64,000 bases of DNA from Flavobacterium anseongense (GTDB lineage Bacteria > Bacteroidota > Bacteroidia > Flavobacteriales > Flavobacteriaceae): positions 186,001 to 250,000 of the forward strand of contig NZ_JAKIHN010000004.1 of assembly GCF_021608185.1 (NCBI RefSeq), in the 5' to 3' direction. The position numbers were made by a program, and so were the translations under genes. Positions 7,347 through 15,004 of this stretch are shown piece by piece (positions within the stretch are counted from its first letter, which is position 1; every line of letters begins with the position of its first letter). The notes under the pieces are model-generated. The model ran no database searches. It was not told where the DNA came from and saw only the letters and a list, made by a program, of their open reading frames with translations.

Positions 7347-8600
7347 TTATAAATCTAAAAGATTGATTATTTTTTCTGCAGTAGCTTGAATTGCAGGAAC
7401 GGCAACGGAATTACCAAATTGTTTGTAGGCTGAGGCATCAGCAACAGGAATTATATAATTATCTGGAAATCCTTGAAGCCTTGCCCATTCTCTTGGAGTC
7501 ATTTTGCGAATACTTTCACGATTAACATCTCCTTTTATCTTAGTAACCGGATTAAAATTTGTTAATCTGTCATCATAAACCAAATTTCTTTCTCTACCCA
7601 TACCACCACAAACTATTGCATTTGAAATTCCATCATTAGGGATGATTTGATATCCGAAACCATTTCCTTTTCCTTCATGTCGAGACTTGTGAGCTTTAAG
7701 TGTACTTAAATATTGATTGGATAAATAGTATTTAACAGAAACTTCATTTTGTTCTAAAATATCTTCTAAAACTACATTTTGATTGGTAGGTTCAGGATAT
7801 TCAAATTCATTTATTCCCAAATCATTTCTGAATCCAACAATATAAATGCGCTCTCTGTTTTGAGGAACTCCATAATCTTTAGCATTAATAATTTGTGGTT
7901 CAGGTACATAATATCCTAAATCATTTCTTAAAACGTTTAGTATGGTAGCTAACGTTCTCCCTTGGTCATGATTTCTCAATCCTTTTACATTTTCAAGGAA
8001 AATAGCTTTCGGTTGCTTTTCTTTTATTATTTCAGCGACATCAAAAAACAGTGTGCCTCTTGTATCTTCAAATCCACCTCGTTTACCCGCAATAGAAAAA
8101 GCCTGACATGGGAAACCTGCACAAAGAACATCAAATCCTTTTGGAATTTGGTTTTTTGTTGCTTTCTTAGTGATATCGCCAAAGGGAACTTCTCCAAAGT
8201 TAGCTCTGTATGTTTTTTGAGCGCTTTTATCCCATTCACTAGTGAAAACACATTTGCCTCCAAGATTTTGCATCGCCAATCTGAATCCACCAATTCCTGC
8301 GAATAAGTCAATAAATTGAAAAGAATAATTTTCCGGTGTCCGGAAAGGAACATCTTCTACTTCAAACAGTAATTGTTGTAGTGCGTCTTCCTCAACTACA
8401 TTGAGTTTTTCTTCCTCGTTTTTATAATCGACAATTTGTTTTATATATTCAGTTGCTTCCTCTTGGAAATAGTCTTTAACACCATTATGATAATTATGCA
8501 AATAATGAGTTATTACAGCCTTACGGTTGTCATTTTCATCTGCAAAACGTGCATTGAATTTTTTATCATCAAACTCATCTATTGATATTTTCTCTTTCAT
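7347..8600 (-). CDS. DNA (cytosine-5) methyltransferase of the HpaII-type system
   Basis: A 417-residue C5 methyltransferase with all the main motifs in order: FIDLFAGIGG (96-105, AdoMet binding), GFPCQ with catalytic C165, ENV (203-205), QNRER (247-251), then MTPREWARLQGFP and QFGNSV near the C-terminus. The region between motifs VIII and IX is the target-recognition domain. An N-terminal extension of about 90 charged residues precedes motif I and may be regulatory, as there is no separate controller gene. It is the first gene of the five-gene operon and would protect the target of the adjacent nuclease, predicted to be CCGG. Confidence 0.93.
   Translation of the reverse strand: MKEKISIDEFDDKKFNARFADENDNRKAVITHYLHNYHNGVKDYFQEEATEYIKQIVDYKNEEEKLNVVEEDALQQLLFEVEDVPFRTPENYSFQFIDLFAGIGGFRLAMQNLGGKCVFTSEWDKSAQKTYRANFGEVPFGDITKKATKNQIPKGFDVLCAGFPCQAFSIAGKRGGFEDTRGTLFFDVAEIIKEKQPKAIFLENVKGLRNHDQGRTLATILNVLRNDLGYYVPEPQIINAKDYGVPQNRERIYIVGFRNDLGINEFEYPEPTNQNVVLEDILEQNEVSVKYYLSNQYLSTLKAHKSRHEGKGNGFGYQIIPNDGISNAIVCGGMGRERNLVYDDRLTNFNPVTKIKGDVNRESIRKMTPREWARLQGFPDNYIIPVADASAYKQFGNSVAVPAIQATAEKIINLLDL
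8330..8346. promoter_or_regulatory. Inverted repeat carrying two CCGG sites inside the methyltransferase gene
   Basis: TTTCCGG and CCGGAAA flank a 3-base spacer, forming a perfect 7-bp inverted repeat with two copies of the predicted recognition site. It lies about 85 codons into the methyltransferase coding region. A regulatory role is only a suggestion. Confidence 0.3.
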
Positions 8601-8808
8601 TTTATAATAAGTAGCAATTTGTTGAGTTGCAAGTTCGTGAATTTTGTATTAATAAAATAGAGGTGATAACTAATTCTTTACCTCTTTTTTCAACATTCTG
8701 TGTTAACTTATTTTATAAAAAAAATACCCATTAAAAAGTGAGTGCTTGTTATCATAAAAGATGATGAGATGCTTCCTTCGTCAGCATGACAAGATTGTCG
8801 AGAATGTT

Positions 8809-8937
8809 TTACTCTTGAACCAGAACCTCAAAAATACTACTCGCCGCACCGCTTACATTGATGCTGGGTACTAAACCTCCAATAGCTCCTGCGTCTCTCG
8901 AGGCAGCCTCAGGTTTTTGTTGATAAGGCTTTAACAT
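8809..8937 (-). pseudogene. Short frame resembling the methylmalonyl-CoA mutase C-terminus
   Basis: From ATG 8937 this frame gives 42 residues. Its last 28 (DAGAIGGLVPSINV, then SGAASSIFEVLVQE) align without gaps to the last residues of the mutase at 9775-11946 ([28 protein letters not shown]) with 12 identities by my count, and both end in a stop. The upstream part runs into the 22-bp repeats. It may be a degraded fragment of a mutase-type gene or chance; it is unlikely to be functional. Confidence 0.3.
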
Positions 8938-9056
8938 TTTGTCGACAAGGCTTCGACATTTTATTGATAAGGCTTCGACATTTTATTGATAAGGCTTCGA
9001 CACTTTGTCGACGCAGCCTGAACATATTGTCCACGCAGCCTCGACATTTTATCCAC
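8903..9056. repeat. Seven tandem 22-bp repeats
   Basis: Exactly seven 22-bp units without spacers. Each starts AAGGCTTCGAC or GCAGCCTCGAC (variants GCAGCCTCAGG, AAGGCTTTAAC, GCAGCCTGAAC), has a T-rich middle and ends TTGAT, TCGAC or TCCAC. Two adjacent units (8947-8990) are identical. As 22 is not a multiple of 3, it is not a coding repeat. The rest of 8601-9279 has no gene I can support, apart from the mutase-like fragment and the inverted-repeat element. Confidence 0.9.
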
Positions 9057-9109
9057 CGTATTGGCAACAATTATGGCTAATAAAATAAGAGAGCAAAACT
9101 GGTGTATAG

Positions 9110-9198
9110 AAAAATCCCTTTAGGGATGATATAATCTATATGGCTTATAAAATATTATGATTGTATATTTAACAATATATCGTCCCTACGGGATTTTT
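9110..9198. repeat. 89-bp inverted-repeat (MITE-like) intergenic element
   Basis: The left end AAAAATCCCTTTAGGGATG and the right end, read on the minus strand as AAAAATCCCGTAGGGACG, form terminal inverted repeats of about 23 bp around an AT-rich centre. The right arm core TCCCTACGGGA recurs in altered form at 49941-50010. I recognise this as a sequence common between flavobacterial genes, but copy number cannot be judged here. Confidence 0.6.
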
Positions 9199-9279
9199 AA
9201 ACCTGTCAGGTCTAGCGAAAATAGCAATGAAATTTTAAACAGAGTTACACTTTTTGTGTACTTATTTAAACCTTATGAG

Positions 9280-9759
9280 TTATCTCAAGATTTGTCTCCA
9301 CGCAGTCAATTTTCCTTCAAACGAAATTCCTGCATTCGCAGGGCTGGTTGAAGGTAAAGTCACTAAAGTATAATTAGTGTCAATAGCAACATACTTTTTA
9401 AAAAACTTGGCTGCCTGTTGTCCATTAAAAAAGATATGGGTAATATTCGGATGGGCTTTTAGAAAATCGTTAAAGTCATTGGGAACTTCCTGTAGTATGG
9501 CACTATCGAGGCTGCCTTCGCGAACACAATCCTGCAACACATCCCACAAGGCGATATGATTTTTTAGTATGAGGTTTTTCTTTTCCGGATAATCGATAGT
9601 GTAAGGTTCGTTAAAGATAGTAAACAACAGTTGCCAAAAATGATTTCGGCGATTGCCATAATATTCATTTAATGCCAATGATTGTGCTCCTGGCATCGTT
9701 CCAAGAATTAGGATTTTTGCATTGGTATCGGAGATGGAAGGGAAGGATTGGATTTTCAT
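9280..9759 (-). CDS. Hypoxanthine-DNA (deoxyinosine) glycosylase, UDG superfamily
   Basis: A 159-residue base-excision repair enzyme that removes hypoxanthine arising from adenine deamination. Family features are the N-terminal LILGTMPG, the NEYYGNRRNHFW motif and the C-terminal loop LPSTSPAN, which places it in the family 6 (HDG) branch rather than classical Ung. Length is typical. It lies 15 bases after the methylmalonyl-CoA mutase large subunit and may be co-transcribed with it. Together with vsr, this puts two deamination-repair enzymes within 6 kb, although they belong to different operons. Confidence 0.88.
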   Translation of the reverse strand: MKIQSFPSISDTNAKILILGTMPGAQSLALNEYYGNRRNHFWQLLFTIFNEPYTIDYPEKKNLILKNHIALWDVLQDCVREGSLDSAILQEVPNDFNDFLKAHPNITHIFFNGQQAAKFFKKYVAIDTNYTLVTLPSTSPANAGISFEGKLTAWRQILR

Positions 9760-9774
9760 CTTTTATGAAAGATT

Positions 9775-11946
9775 TTAATCCTCCAACAAAACCTCCAAAA
9801 TATTTATAGCTGCTTCGCTAATCTTAGTTCCTGGTCCAAAGACCGCAACAGCTCCGGCATCAAAAAGGAATTGGTAGTCCTGTGCAGGGATTACTCCGCC
9901 TACGATGACCATAATGTCTTCGCGACCGTATTTTTTGAGTTCTTCGATAACTTGTGGAACTAATGTTTTATGTCCGGCAGCGAGTGAGGAAACTCCGAGT
10001 ATGTGTACGTCATTTTCAACCGCTTGTTTAGCGGCTTCCTGTGGTGTTTGGAATAGGGGACCGATATCTACATCAAAGCCCACATCGGCATAACCTGTTG
10101 CTACTACTTTGGCACCGCGGTCGTGACCGTCTTGTCCCATTTTAGCAATCATAATACGCGGGCGACGTCCTTCTTTCTTAGCGAAAGCGTCGGCTAATTG
10201 TTTTGCTTTTTCAAAGCTTTCGTCGTTTTTTATTTCTTTGCTGTACACGCCGCTGAATGATCTGATTTGTGCTTTATACCTGCCAAAAACTGTTTCGAGT
10301 GCATCACTGATTTCTCCTAATGTGGCTCTGTTTCGGGCAGCTTCTACGGCTAAAGATAATAAATTTTTATCCTGATGCATATCAGGATCTGTTGTATTTT
10401 CTGCCCATGCCTTAGCACAGTCCGTTAATTTTGCTAAACAGGTATTTACCTTTTCGGTATCACGGGTTGCCTTAATACTTTCTAATCGCTCAATTTGTTG
10501 CCTGCGCACCATTTGGTTATCCACATCTAAAATATGCAACGGATCTTCTTTATCTAAACGGTATTTATTTACACCTACAATAATATCCTGACTGCTGTCG
10601 ATACGTGCCTGCTTGCGTGCTGCGGCTTCCTCGATACGAAGTTTCGGAATCCCGGCTTCTATAGCTTTGGTCATTCCGCCTAAGGATTCTACTTCTTCAA
10701 TCAACGCCCAGGCTTTTTCGGTGATTTCGGCGGTTAGTTTTTCTACATAATAACTGCCTGCCCAAGGGTCGACGGTTTTGCAGATTTTGGTTTCTTCCTG
10801 CAGGAATATCTGAGTGTTTCGTGCAATACGTGCGGAGAAATCGGTTGGTAAGGCAATGGCTTCGTCTAAGGCATTGGTGTGTAAGGATTGCGTTCCGCCA
10901 AAGGCAGCGGCTGCCGCTTCGATAGTTGTTCGGGCTACATTATTAAACGGGTCTTGTTCGGTTAGACTCCAGCCCGAAGTTTGGCAGTGTGTACGCAACG
11001 CTAAAGACTTTTCATCTTTTGGATTGAATTGTTTTAAGAGTTTTGCCCAAAGCATACGAGCTGCTCTCATCTTGGCAATTTCCATAAAATGATTCATTCC
11101 AATCGCCCAAAAGAACGAAAGGCGTGGAGCGAACTCATCGATTTTCATTCCTGCAGCTATACCGGTTCGGATGTATTCTAAACCATCAGCTAAAGTGTAG
11201 GCCAATTCAATATCGGCAGTGGCACCGGCTTCCTGCATGTGATAACCTGAAATTGATATCGAGTTGAACTTTGGCATTTTTTTGCTGGTGTATTCAAAAA
11301 TATCGGCAATGATTTTCATCGATGGTGTTGGTGGATAGATATAGGTATTACGAACCATAAACTCTTTTAGTATGTCATTTTGGATGGTTCCCGAAAGCAG
11401 TTCGGCAACAACACCTTGTTCTTCGGCAGCGACTATGTAGAAAGCCATGATTGGTAAAACAGCTCCGTTCATCGTCATCGAAACCGACATTTCATCCAAC
11501 GGAATCTGGTCGAATAAGATTTTCATGTCTTCAACACTGTCAATCGCAACTCCGGCTTTACCCACATCACCAACAACTCTTTCATGGTCGGAATCATAAC
11601 CGCGATGCGTGGCTAAATCAAAAGCCACTGATAAACCTTTTTGACCTGCTGCTAAATTTCTTCTGTAAAAAGCATTGCTTTCTTCGGCAGTAGAGAAACC
11701 AGCATATTGACGGATTGTCCAAGGGCGACGCACATACATCGTAGCATAAGGACCACGAAGGTTAGGGGCGAAGCCTGCTCCGAAACCGATGTGTTCTAAG
11801 TCTTCAATATCAGCATGTGTGTATGACGACTTGACTCCAATTCCTTCGGCGGTGAGAAAGTTGTCAGTTGTTGGTTGTTGGTTGTTGGCATCAACTTTTC
11901 CCTTATCCCTTATCCCTAATTTTATATGTTGGATGTTCTTTCTCAT
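9775..11946 (-). CDS. scpA: Methylmalonyl-CoA mutase large subunit (B12-dependent)
   Basis: A 723-residue mutase interconverting methylmalonyl-CoA and succinyl-CoA in propionate and odd-chain/branched amino acid metabolism. The N-terminal TIM-barrel substrate domain is seen from [16 protein letters not shown] onward. The C-terminal cobalamin domain has D606-G-H608-D-R-G, with H608 the lower axial ligand, and a further VIVGGVIP segment. Its ATG overlaps the small-subunit stop. The first 30 or so residues (including NNQQPTTDN) are encoded by sequence that looks like the simple repeats found between genes, so the N-terminus is probably a dispensable tail. mutB is an alternative name. Confidence 0.96.
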   Translation of the reverse strand: MRKNIQHIKLGIRDKGKVDANNQQPTTDNFLTAEGIGVKSSYTHADIEDLEHIGFGAGFAPNLRGPYATMYVRRPWTIRQYAGFSTAEESNAFYRRNLAAGQKGLSVAFDLATHRGYDSDHERVVGDVGKAGVAIDSVEDMKILFDQIPLDEMSVSMTMNGAVLPIMAFYIVAAEEQGVVAELLSGTIQNDILKEFMVRNTYIYPPTPSMKIIADIFEYTSKKMPKFNSISISGYHMQEAGATADIELAYTLADGLEYIRTGIAAGMKIDEFAPRLSFFWAIGMNHFMEIAKMRAARMLWAKLLKQFNPKDEKSLALRTHCQTSGWSLTEQDPFNNVARTTIEAAAAAFGGTQSLHTNALDEAIALPTDFSARIARNTQIFLQEETKICKTVDPWAGSYYVEKLTAEITEKAWALIEEVESLGGMTKAIEAGIPKLRIEEAAARKQARIDSSQDIIVGVNKYRLDKEDPLHILDVDNQMVRRQQIERLESIKATRDTEKVNTCLAKLTDCAKAWAENTTDPDMHQDKNLLSLAVEAARNRATLGEISDALETVFGRYKAQIRSFSGVYSKEIKNDESFEKAKQLADAFAKKEGRRPRIMIAKMGQDGHDRGAKVVATGYADVGFDVDIGPLFQTPQEAAKQAVENDVHILGVSSLAAGHKTLVPQVIEELKKYGREDIMVIVGGVIPAQDYQFLFDAGAVAVFGPGTKISEAAINILEVLLED

Positions 11947-13307
11947 TATTCTTCCTGAGCTAAACGTTCCTGCTCTAATTTTTCGGCTAAACGCTTTTCG
12001 ATAATTGGTGTGATTAACGTTTTACGTGGATTTTGTTTTACGAATGGATATAGTTCCAAATCGTGTTTCATTTTGTCATTTTTGTTTGGGTATTTGTTGG
12101 TGCCCAATAAAACTTCTTTTCCTGTATCAAAAAGTACCTGCTCTTTGGCAGCGCTTTCGCTGATTTTCTTTTGGATGCTGCCTTCGATGAGTTGGGTAAT
12201 GAAACCACCTTTTTCTTCTATTTCTTTGAAAAGCAGTAAGGCTTTTTCGGCTAGTTGTTCGGTCAAGGTTTCGATATAATAAGCACCATCAGCCGGATTG
12301 CTGACTTTATCAAAATAGCTTTCGTACTTTAAGACCAATAATTGGTTACGCGCAATTCTATCTCCAAATTCGTTGTCTTTGTGATACAATGCATCATAAG
12401 GCAGATTGGCAATGCTATTGGCTCCGCCTAAAATTGCAGACATACATTCGGTTGTGGTGCGTAGCATGTTTACGTTGTAATCGTATAAAGTTTTGTTGCG
12501 TTTTGTTGGTGTAACAACTATGTGGCAATCAAAAGTGTGATCGTATTCGGCAGCTAAAGTGTTGAACAATAAACGCAATGCTCTCAATTTTGCTATTTCG
12601 AAAAAGTAATTGGTACCAACAGCAACTTCAATAGTTATGGGTTGATTTATACTTTTAATTCGGTTGAAATATTCGTTGACATGTGCCAAAGTATAGGCTA
12701 ACTGTTGTACCATATTCGCTCCGGCGTTTTGGTAAATGCCCGATTGTACAGCAATAAAAGGAGTAGTGGTTTTAGCACTAATTGCAATCAGTTTTTCGAA
12801 GTCTTTGTCTAAATTTTCGAACCAGTTTCCATCTCTGCTCAGTTGACCGATTGGGTCAATTTGAATGGAACACTTTGCGTTATTTTTAACAGCAAAGTCA
12901 TTGATTTTAGTTACGAAATCGATTGAAAGAAAAGGCAAATAAAAAAAATAAGCAACGTTTTCTAAAGGTAGATTTTGCATTAAGTTATCTATCGCAACAT
13001 TCTCATTTTCAACAGTAAAACGAATACTTTCTGCGCCACGATTTAAACTATCTAAAGCTCTTTTGTTGGATAGTGCAACATCATGAACAAAGATATTCTG
13101 AAGTACTTTAAAAGGTTCAGAATTTATTGTTGATGAATACTTAATTTCCGATTCATCTTCATGATAAAACGGTCTTACTTTGATGCCTTCCAGACTCTCC
13201 CAAACTAAAGTATCGTTATAATCGGCACCTTTTAGTTCATACTGAATTTGCTGCTTCCATTGTTTGGAAGAAACGGGTTCGAAAGCATCAAATAAATTTT
13301 CAGACAT
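11946..13307 (-). CDS. mutA: Methylmalonyl-CoA mutase small subunit
   Basis: A 453-residue homologue of the mutase barrel ([15 protein letters not shown] at the start; later [28 protein letters not shown]). It lacks the cobalamin-binding DxHxxG domain, as expected for the non-catalytic partner in heterodimeric mutases. Its stop overlaps the start of the large-subunit gene, ensuring coupled translation. It lies 2 bases after the DivIC-like gene, in an operon that starts with uridine kinase. Confidence 0.93.
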   Translation of the reverse strand: MSENLFDAFEPVSSKQWKQQIQYELKGADYNDTLVWESLEGIKVRPFYHEDESEIKYSSTINSEPFKVLQNIFVHDVALSNKRALDSLNRGAESIRFTVENENVAIDNLMQNLPLENVAYFFYLPFLSIDFVTKINDFAVKNNAKCSIQIDPIGQLSRDGNWFENLDKDFEKLIAISAKTTTPFIAVQSGIYQNAGANMVQQLAYTLAHVNEYFNRIKSINQPITIEVAVGTNYFFEIAKLRALRLLFNTLAAEYDHTFDCHIVVTPTKRNKTLYDYNVNMLRTTTECMSAILGGANSIANLPYDALYHKDNEFGDRIARNQLLVLKYESYFDKVSNPADGAYYIETLTEQLAEKALLLFKEIEEKGGFITQLIEGSIQKKISESAAKEQVLFDTGKEVLLGTNKYPNKNDKMKHDLELYPFVKQNPRKTLITPIIEKRLAEKLEQERLAQEE

Positions 13308-13309
13308 AC

Positions 13310-13663
13310 TTATAGAGATTTTGAATCTGTTTTTTCGTCCTTGATAGAATCGCCTTCAAATTCGATGATATAGATATCTTCGCTGTCGCGTTTCATATAG
13401 TATTTTTCTCGGGCGTATTTTTCTATCTGGTCAGGATTTTTCAGTTGTTTAATATTCTCGCTATCTTTTCTGATTTCGTCCTGATAGTATTTTTTATTGT
13501 CTTCGAGTTCGTCTAGTTGTTTGTTTAGAACTCGGTGTTCCATATAGGAAGTGTTGTCCAGAAATAACATCCAAACGGTAAAAAAAACTAACACAATAAC
13601 GTATCTGTTCCCGAGGACTTTCAGGATAGGATAGGCATTAGTTAGATTTTTAAAGAAGCTCAT
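13310..13663 (-). CDS. FtsB/DivIC-family septum formation initiator
   Basis: A 117-residue single-pass protein: cytoplasmic N-terminus, transmembrane helix at about residues 20-38 (NRYVIVLVFFTVWMLFL), then a periplasmic coiled coil (NKQLDELEDNKKYYQDEIRK) and the conserved ARE-KYYMKRDSEDIY turn. Family members join the FtsL/FtsQ division complex. It is 1 base from the udk stop and 2 bases from the mutA start, so its expression is tied to unrelated metabolic genes, an arrangement I recall from other flavobacteria. Confidence 0.85.
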   Translation of the reverse strand: MSFFKNLTNAYPILKVLGNRYVIVLVFFTVWMLFLDNTSYMEHRVLNKQLDELEDNKKYYQDEIRKDSENIKQLKNPDQIEKYAREKYYMKRDSEDIYIIEFEGDSIKDEKTDSKSL

Positions 13664-13664
13664 T

Positions 13665-14273
13665 TTAGGTAATTCTTTGGTTGATAACGGCTCTTACCAC
13701 ATCGATAGCCACGGTATTGTATTTATCATTTGGAATGATAATATCGGCAAAGGCTTTGGTAGGTTCAATAAATTGTTGGTGCATTGGTTTTAAAGTCGTT
13801 TGATAGCGATTCAAAACTTCTTCCATATCGCGACCGCGCTCGGCAATATCTCTTTTTAAACGACGAATCAAACGTTCATCAGAATCGGCATGGACAAATA
13901 TTTTGACATCAAACATATCTCGAAGTTCCGGGTTTGCCAAAATTAAAATTCCTTCCACAATCATTACTTTTCGTGGATGTGTTATGACTGTATCCTCGGT
14001 ACGGTTGTGTGTTACAAAGGAATAGACAGGCTGTTCTATAATCTCACCTTTTTTTAATGCGGTAAGATGTTGGACTAACAATTCGAAATCAATGGCACGT
14101 GGATGGTCAAAATTGATGAGACCTCTTTCTTCAAAACTCAGATTATCATTCACCCTGTAATAAGAGTCTTGAGAGATTACGCCCACTTCGGCTTCCGGTA
14201 ATTCATTAATAATCTGTTGGACAACAGTTGTTTTTCCACTTCCGGTACCGCCAGCAATTCCTATAATCAGCAT
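13665..14273 (-). CDS. udk: Uridine kinase
   Basis: A P-loop kinase phosphorylating uridine and cytidine to UMP/CMP in pyrimidine salvage. The Walker A is GGTGSGKTT immediately after MLIIGIA, and downstream family blocks include QDSYYR, NFDHPRAIDFELL and VEGILILANPELRD. The frame extends 10 codons further upstream, but ATG 14273 puts the P-loop at the usual distance and gives 202 residues, the normal length. First gene of the udk-divIC-mutA-scpA(-HDG) operon. Confidence 0.95.
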   Translation of the reverse strand: MLIIGIAGGTGSGKTTVVQQIINELPEAEVGVISQDSYYRVNDNLSFEERGLINFDHPRAIDFELLVQHLTALKKGEIIEQPVYSFVTHNRTEDTVITHPRKVMIVEGILILANPELRDMFDVKIFVHADSDERLIRRLKRDIAERGRDMEEVLNRYQTTLKPMHQQFIEPTKAFADIIIPNDKYNTVAIDVVRAVINQRIT

Positions 14274-14446
14274 ATTTAGTTGAGTTGTTTTTAGTTTCAA
14301 CAAAAATAGAAATTATATCGGAAGTTTTTAGAGAAAAGAAAATAGATAAAAGAAAATAGATAAAAGAAAATAGAGAAATTAGGTAGTAGAAAAGAGAAAG
14401 TGATTAAGTTGATGTAATATATGTATGCGAAAAAAAATAAAAATCT

Positions 14447-14476
14447 TTTGTATCCTAATTAATAATTCTATATTTG
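14447..14476 (+). promoter_or_regulatory. Promoter of the tRNA-Pro gene
   Basis: TTTG at 14447-14450 and TATATTTG at 14469-14476 are separated by 18 bases, an exact fit to the Bacteroidota consensus (-33 TTTG, 17-23 bases, -7 TAnnTTTG). The tRNA begins 11 bases downstream. Confidence 0.8.
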
Positions 14477-14486
14477 CACTCGCTTT

Positions 14487-14561
14487 CGGGGTGTAGCGTA
14501 GCCCGGTTATCGCGCCTGCTTTGGGAGCAGGAGGCCGCAGGTTCGAATCCTGCCACCCCGA
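14487..14561 (+). tRNA. tRNA-Pro (anticodon TGG)
   Basis: A full cloverleaf is visible: acceptor CGGGGTG pairs with CACCCCG, the anticodon stem CCTGC/GCAGG encloses TTTGGGA with anticodon TGG, and the T-arm is GCAGG-TTCGAAT-CCTGC. The discriminator base is A, and CCA is not encoded. It reads all or most CCN proline codons. Its own promoter and terminator are present, so it is a single-gene transcript. Confidence 0.97.
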
Positions 14562-14567
14562 CCGGTA

Positions 14568-14600
14568 AATCCTTTCTGCAATTGCAGAAAGGATTTTTTA
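14568..14600 (+). terminator. Intrinsic terminator of tRNA-Pro
   Basis: Perfect 28-base palindrome: AATCCTTTCTGCAA is followed directly by its reverse complement, then TTTTT at 14596-14600. It lies 7 bases after the tRNA. Confidence 0.9.
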
Positions 14601-14652
14601 TTTAGAAAAAATAGCCAAGCTTGCTTGAGCTTTTTTTCTAAATAAAAAATAC
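14595..14652. repeat. Long inverted repeat downstream of tRNA-Pro
   Basis: TTTTTTATTTAGAAAAAA is mirrored by TTTTTTCTAAATAAAAAA around a short AGCC...GCTT core, so the transcript could fold into a long AT-rich hairpin stacked after the terminator. Confidence 0.6.
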
Positions 14653-14746
14653 ATCGCGCTGAAAGCACGAATGGATTTACTAGTGATAGAGCCTATATTC
14701 AGGATCACGTAACAATCCTGCTTTTAAACTATACTAATTATTGGAC

Positions 14747-14774
14747 GTCACTTCGACAAGCTCAGTGTGACAAT
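14747..14774. repeat. REP-like palindromic intergenic repeat (copy 1)
   Basis: GTCAC and GTGAC flank TTCGACAAGCTCAGT. Bases 14749-14774 are identical to 52460-52485. Confidence 0.75.
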
Positions 14775-14807
14775 GCTTTTCTAATTGTCTTCTGAAAACA
14801 AAACGTT

Positions 14808-14870
14808 ATCGCTAGCCCCGATGGGAGCGAGCTACCATGTAGCGCGGACAGCGGGACTGGACATCCTGAA
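14808..14870. repeat. Dispersed flavobacterial intergenic sequence
   Basis: A GC-richer patch (TAGCCCCGATGGGAGCGAGC ... ACAGCGGGACTGGACATCC) in otherwise AT-rich spacer. I recognise its ends as sequence recurring between genes in Flavobacterium genomes; only one copy is in this window. The remainder of 14653-14976 holds nothing I can assign. Confidence 0.4.
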
Positions 14871-14976
14871 ATAAGAAAATGCTGTGCTCCTAAATTGCGT
14901 TTTCAACAATAATCAAATCTTATTCACAAATTGCGTTTAGCGATTGGTTTCTGAATTTATTTTACATTGAAAAGTT

Positions 14977-14984
14977 TACATTTG
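14977..14984 (+). promoter_or_regulatory. -7 promoter element of trxB
   Basis: TACATTTG matches TAnnTTTG and lies 20 bases before the trxB ATG, giving a very short leader. No convincing -33 box at the usual spacing. Confidence 0.6.
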
Positions 14985-15004
14985 CAACCAAATAAATTCA
15001 AATC

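Noticed and set aside
3174..8600. Strong base-composition difference as proof of transfer of the restriction operon
   Set aside because: By eye and by counting two lines, G+C is about 30-33 percent, not clearly different from its neighbours; transfer is likely for such operons but is not shown by composition here.
8655..8692. AGAGGT...ACCTCT hairpin followed by T run, as a terminator
   Set aside because: The stem is only 6 bp with a long loop and there is no plus-strand gene before it; on the minus strand it could only end the mutase-like fragment.
8903..9056. Repeat array considered as a CRISPR
   Set aside because: The 22-bp units are directly adjacent with no spacers, and no cas gene is present.
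14330..14385. A-rich direct repeats (AAAAGAAAATAGAT type) as a regulatory array upstream of tRNA-Pro
   Set aside because: They are low-complexity slippage-type repeats also seen elsewhere (for example near 53030), outside the recognised promoter.
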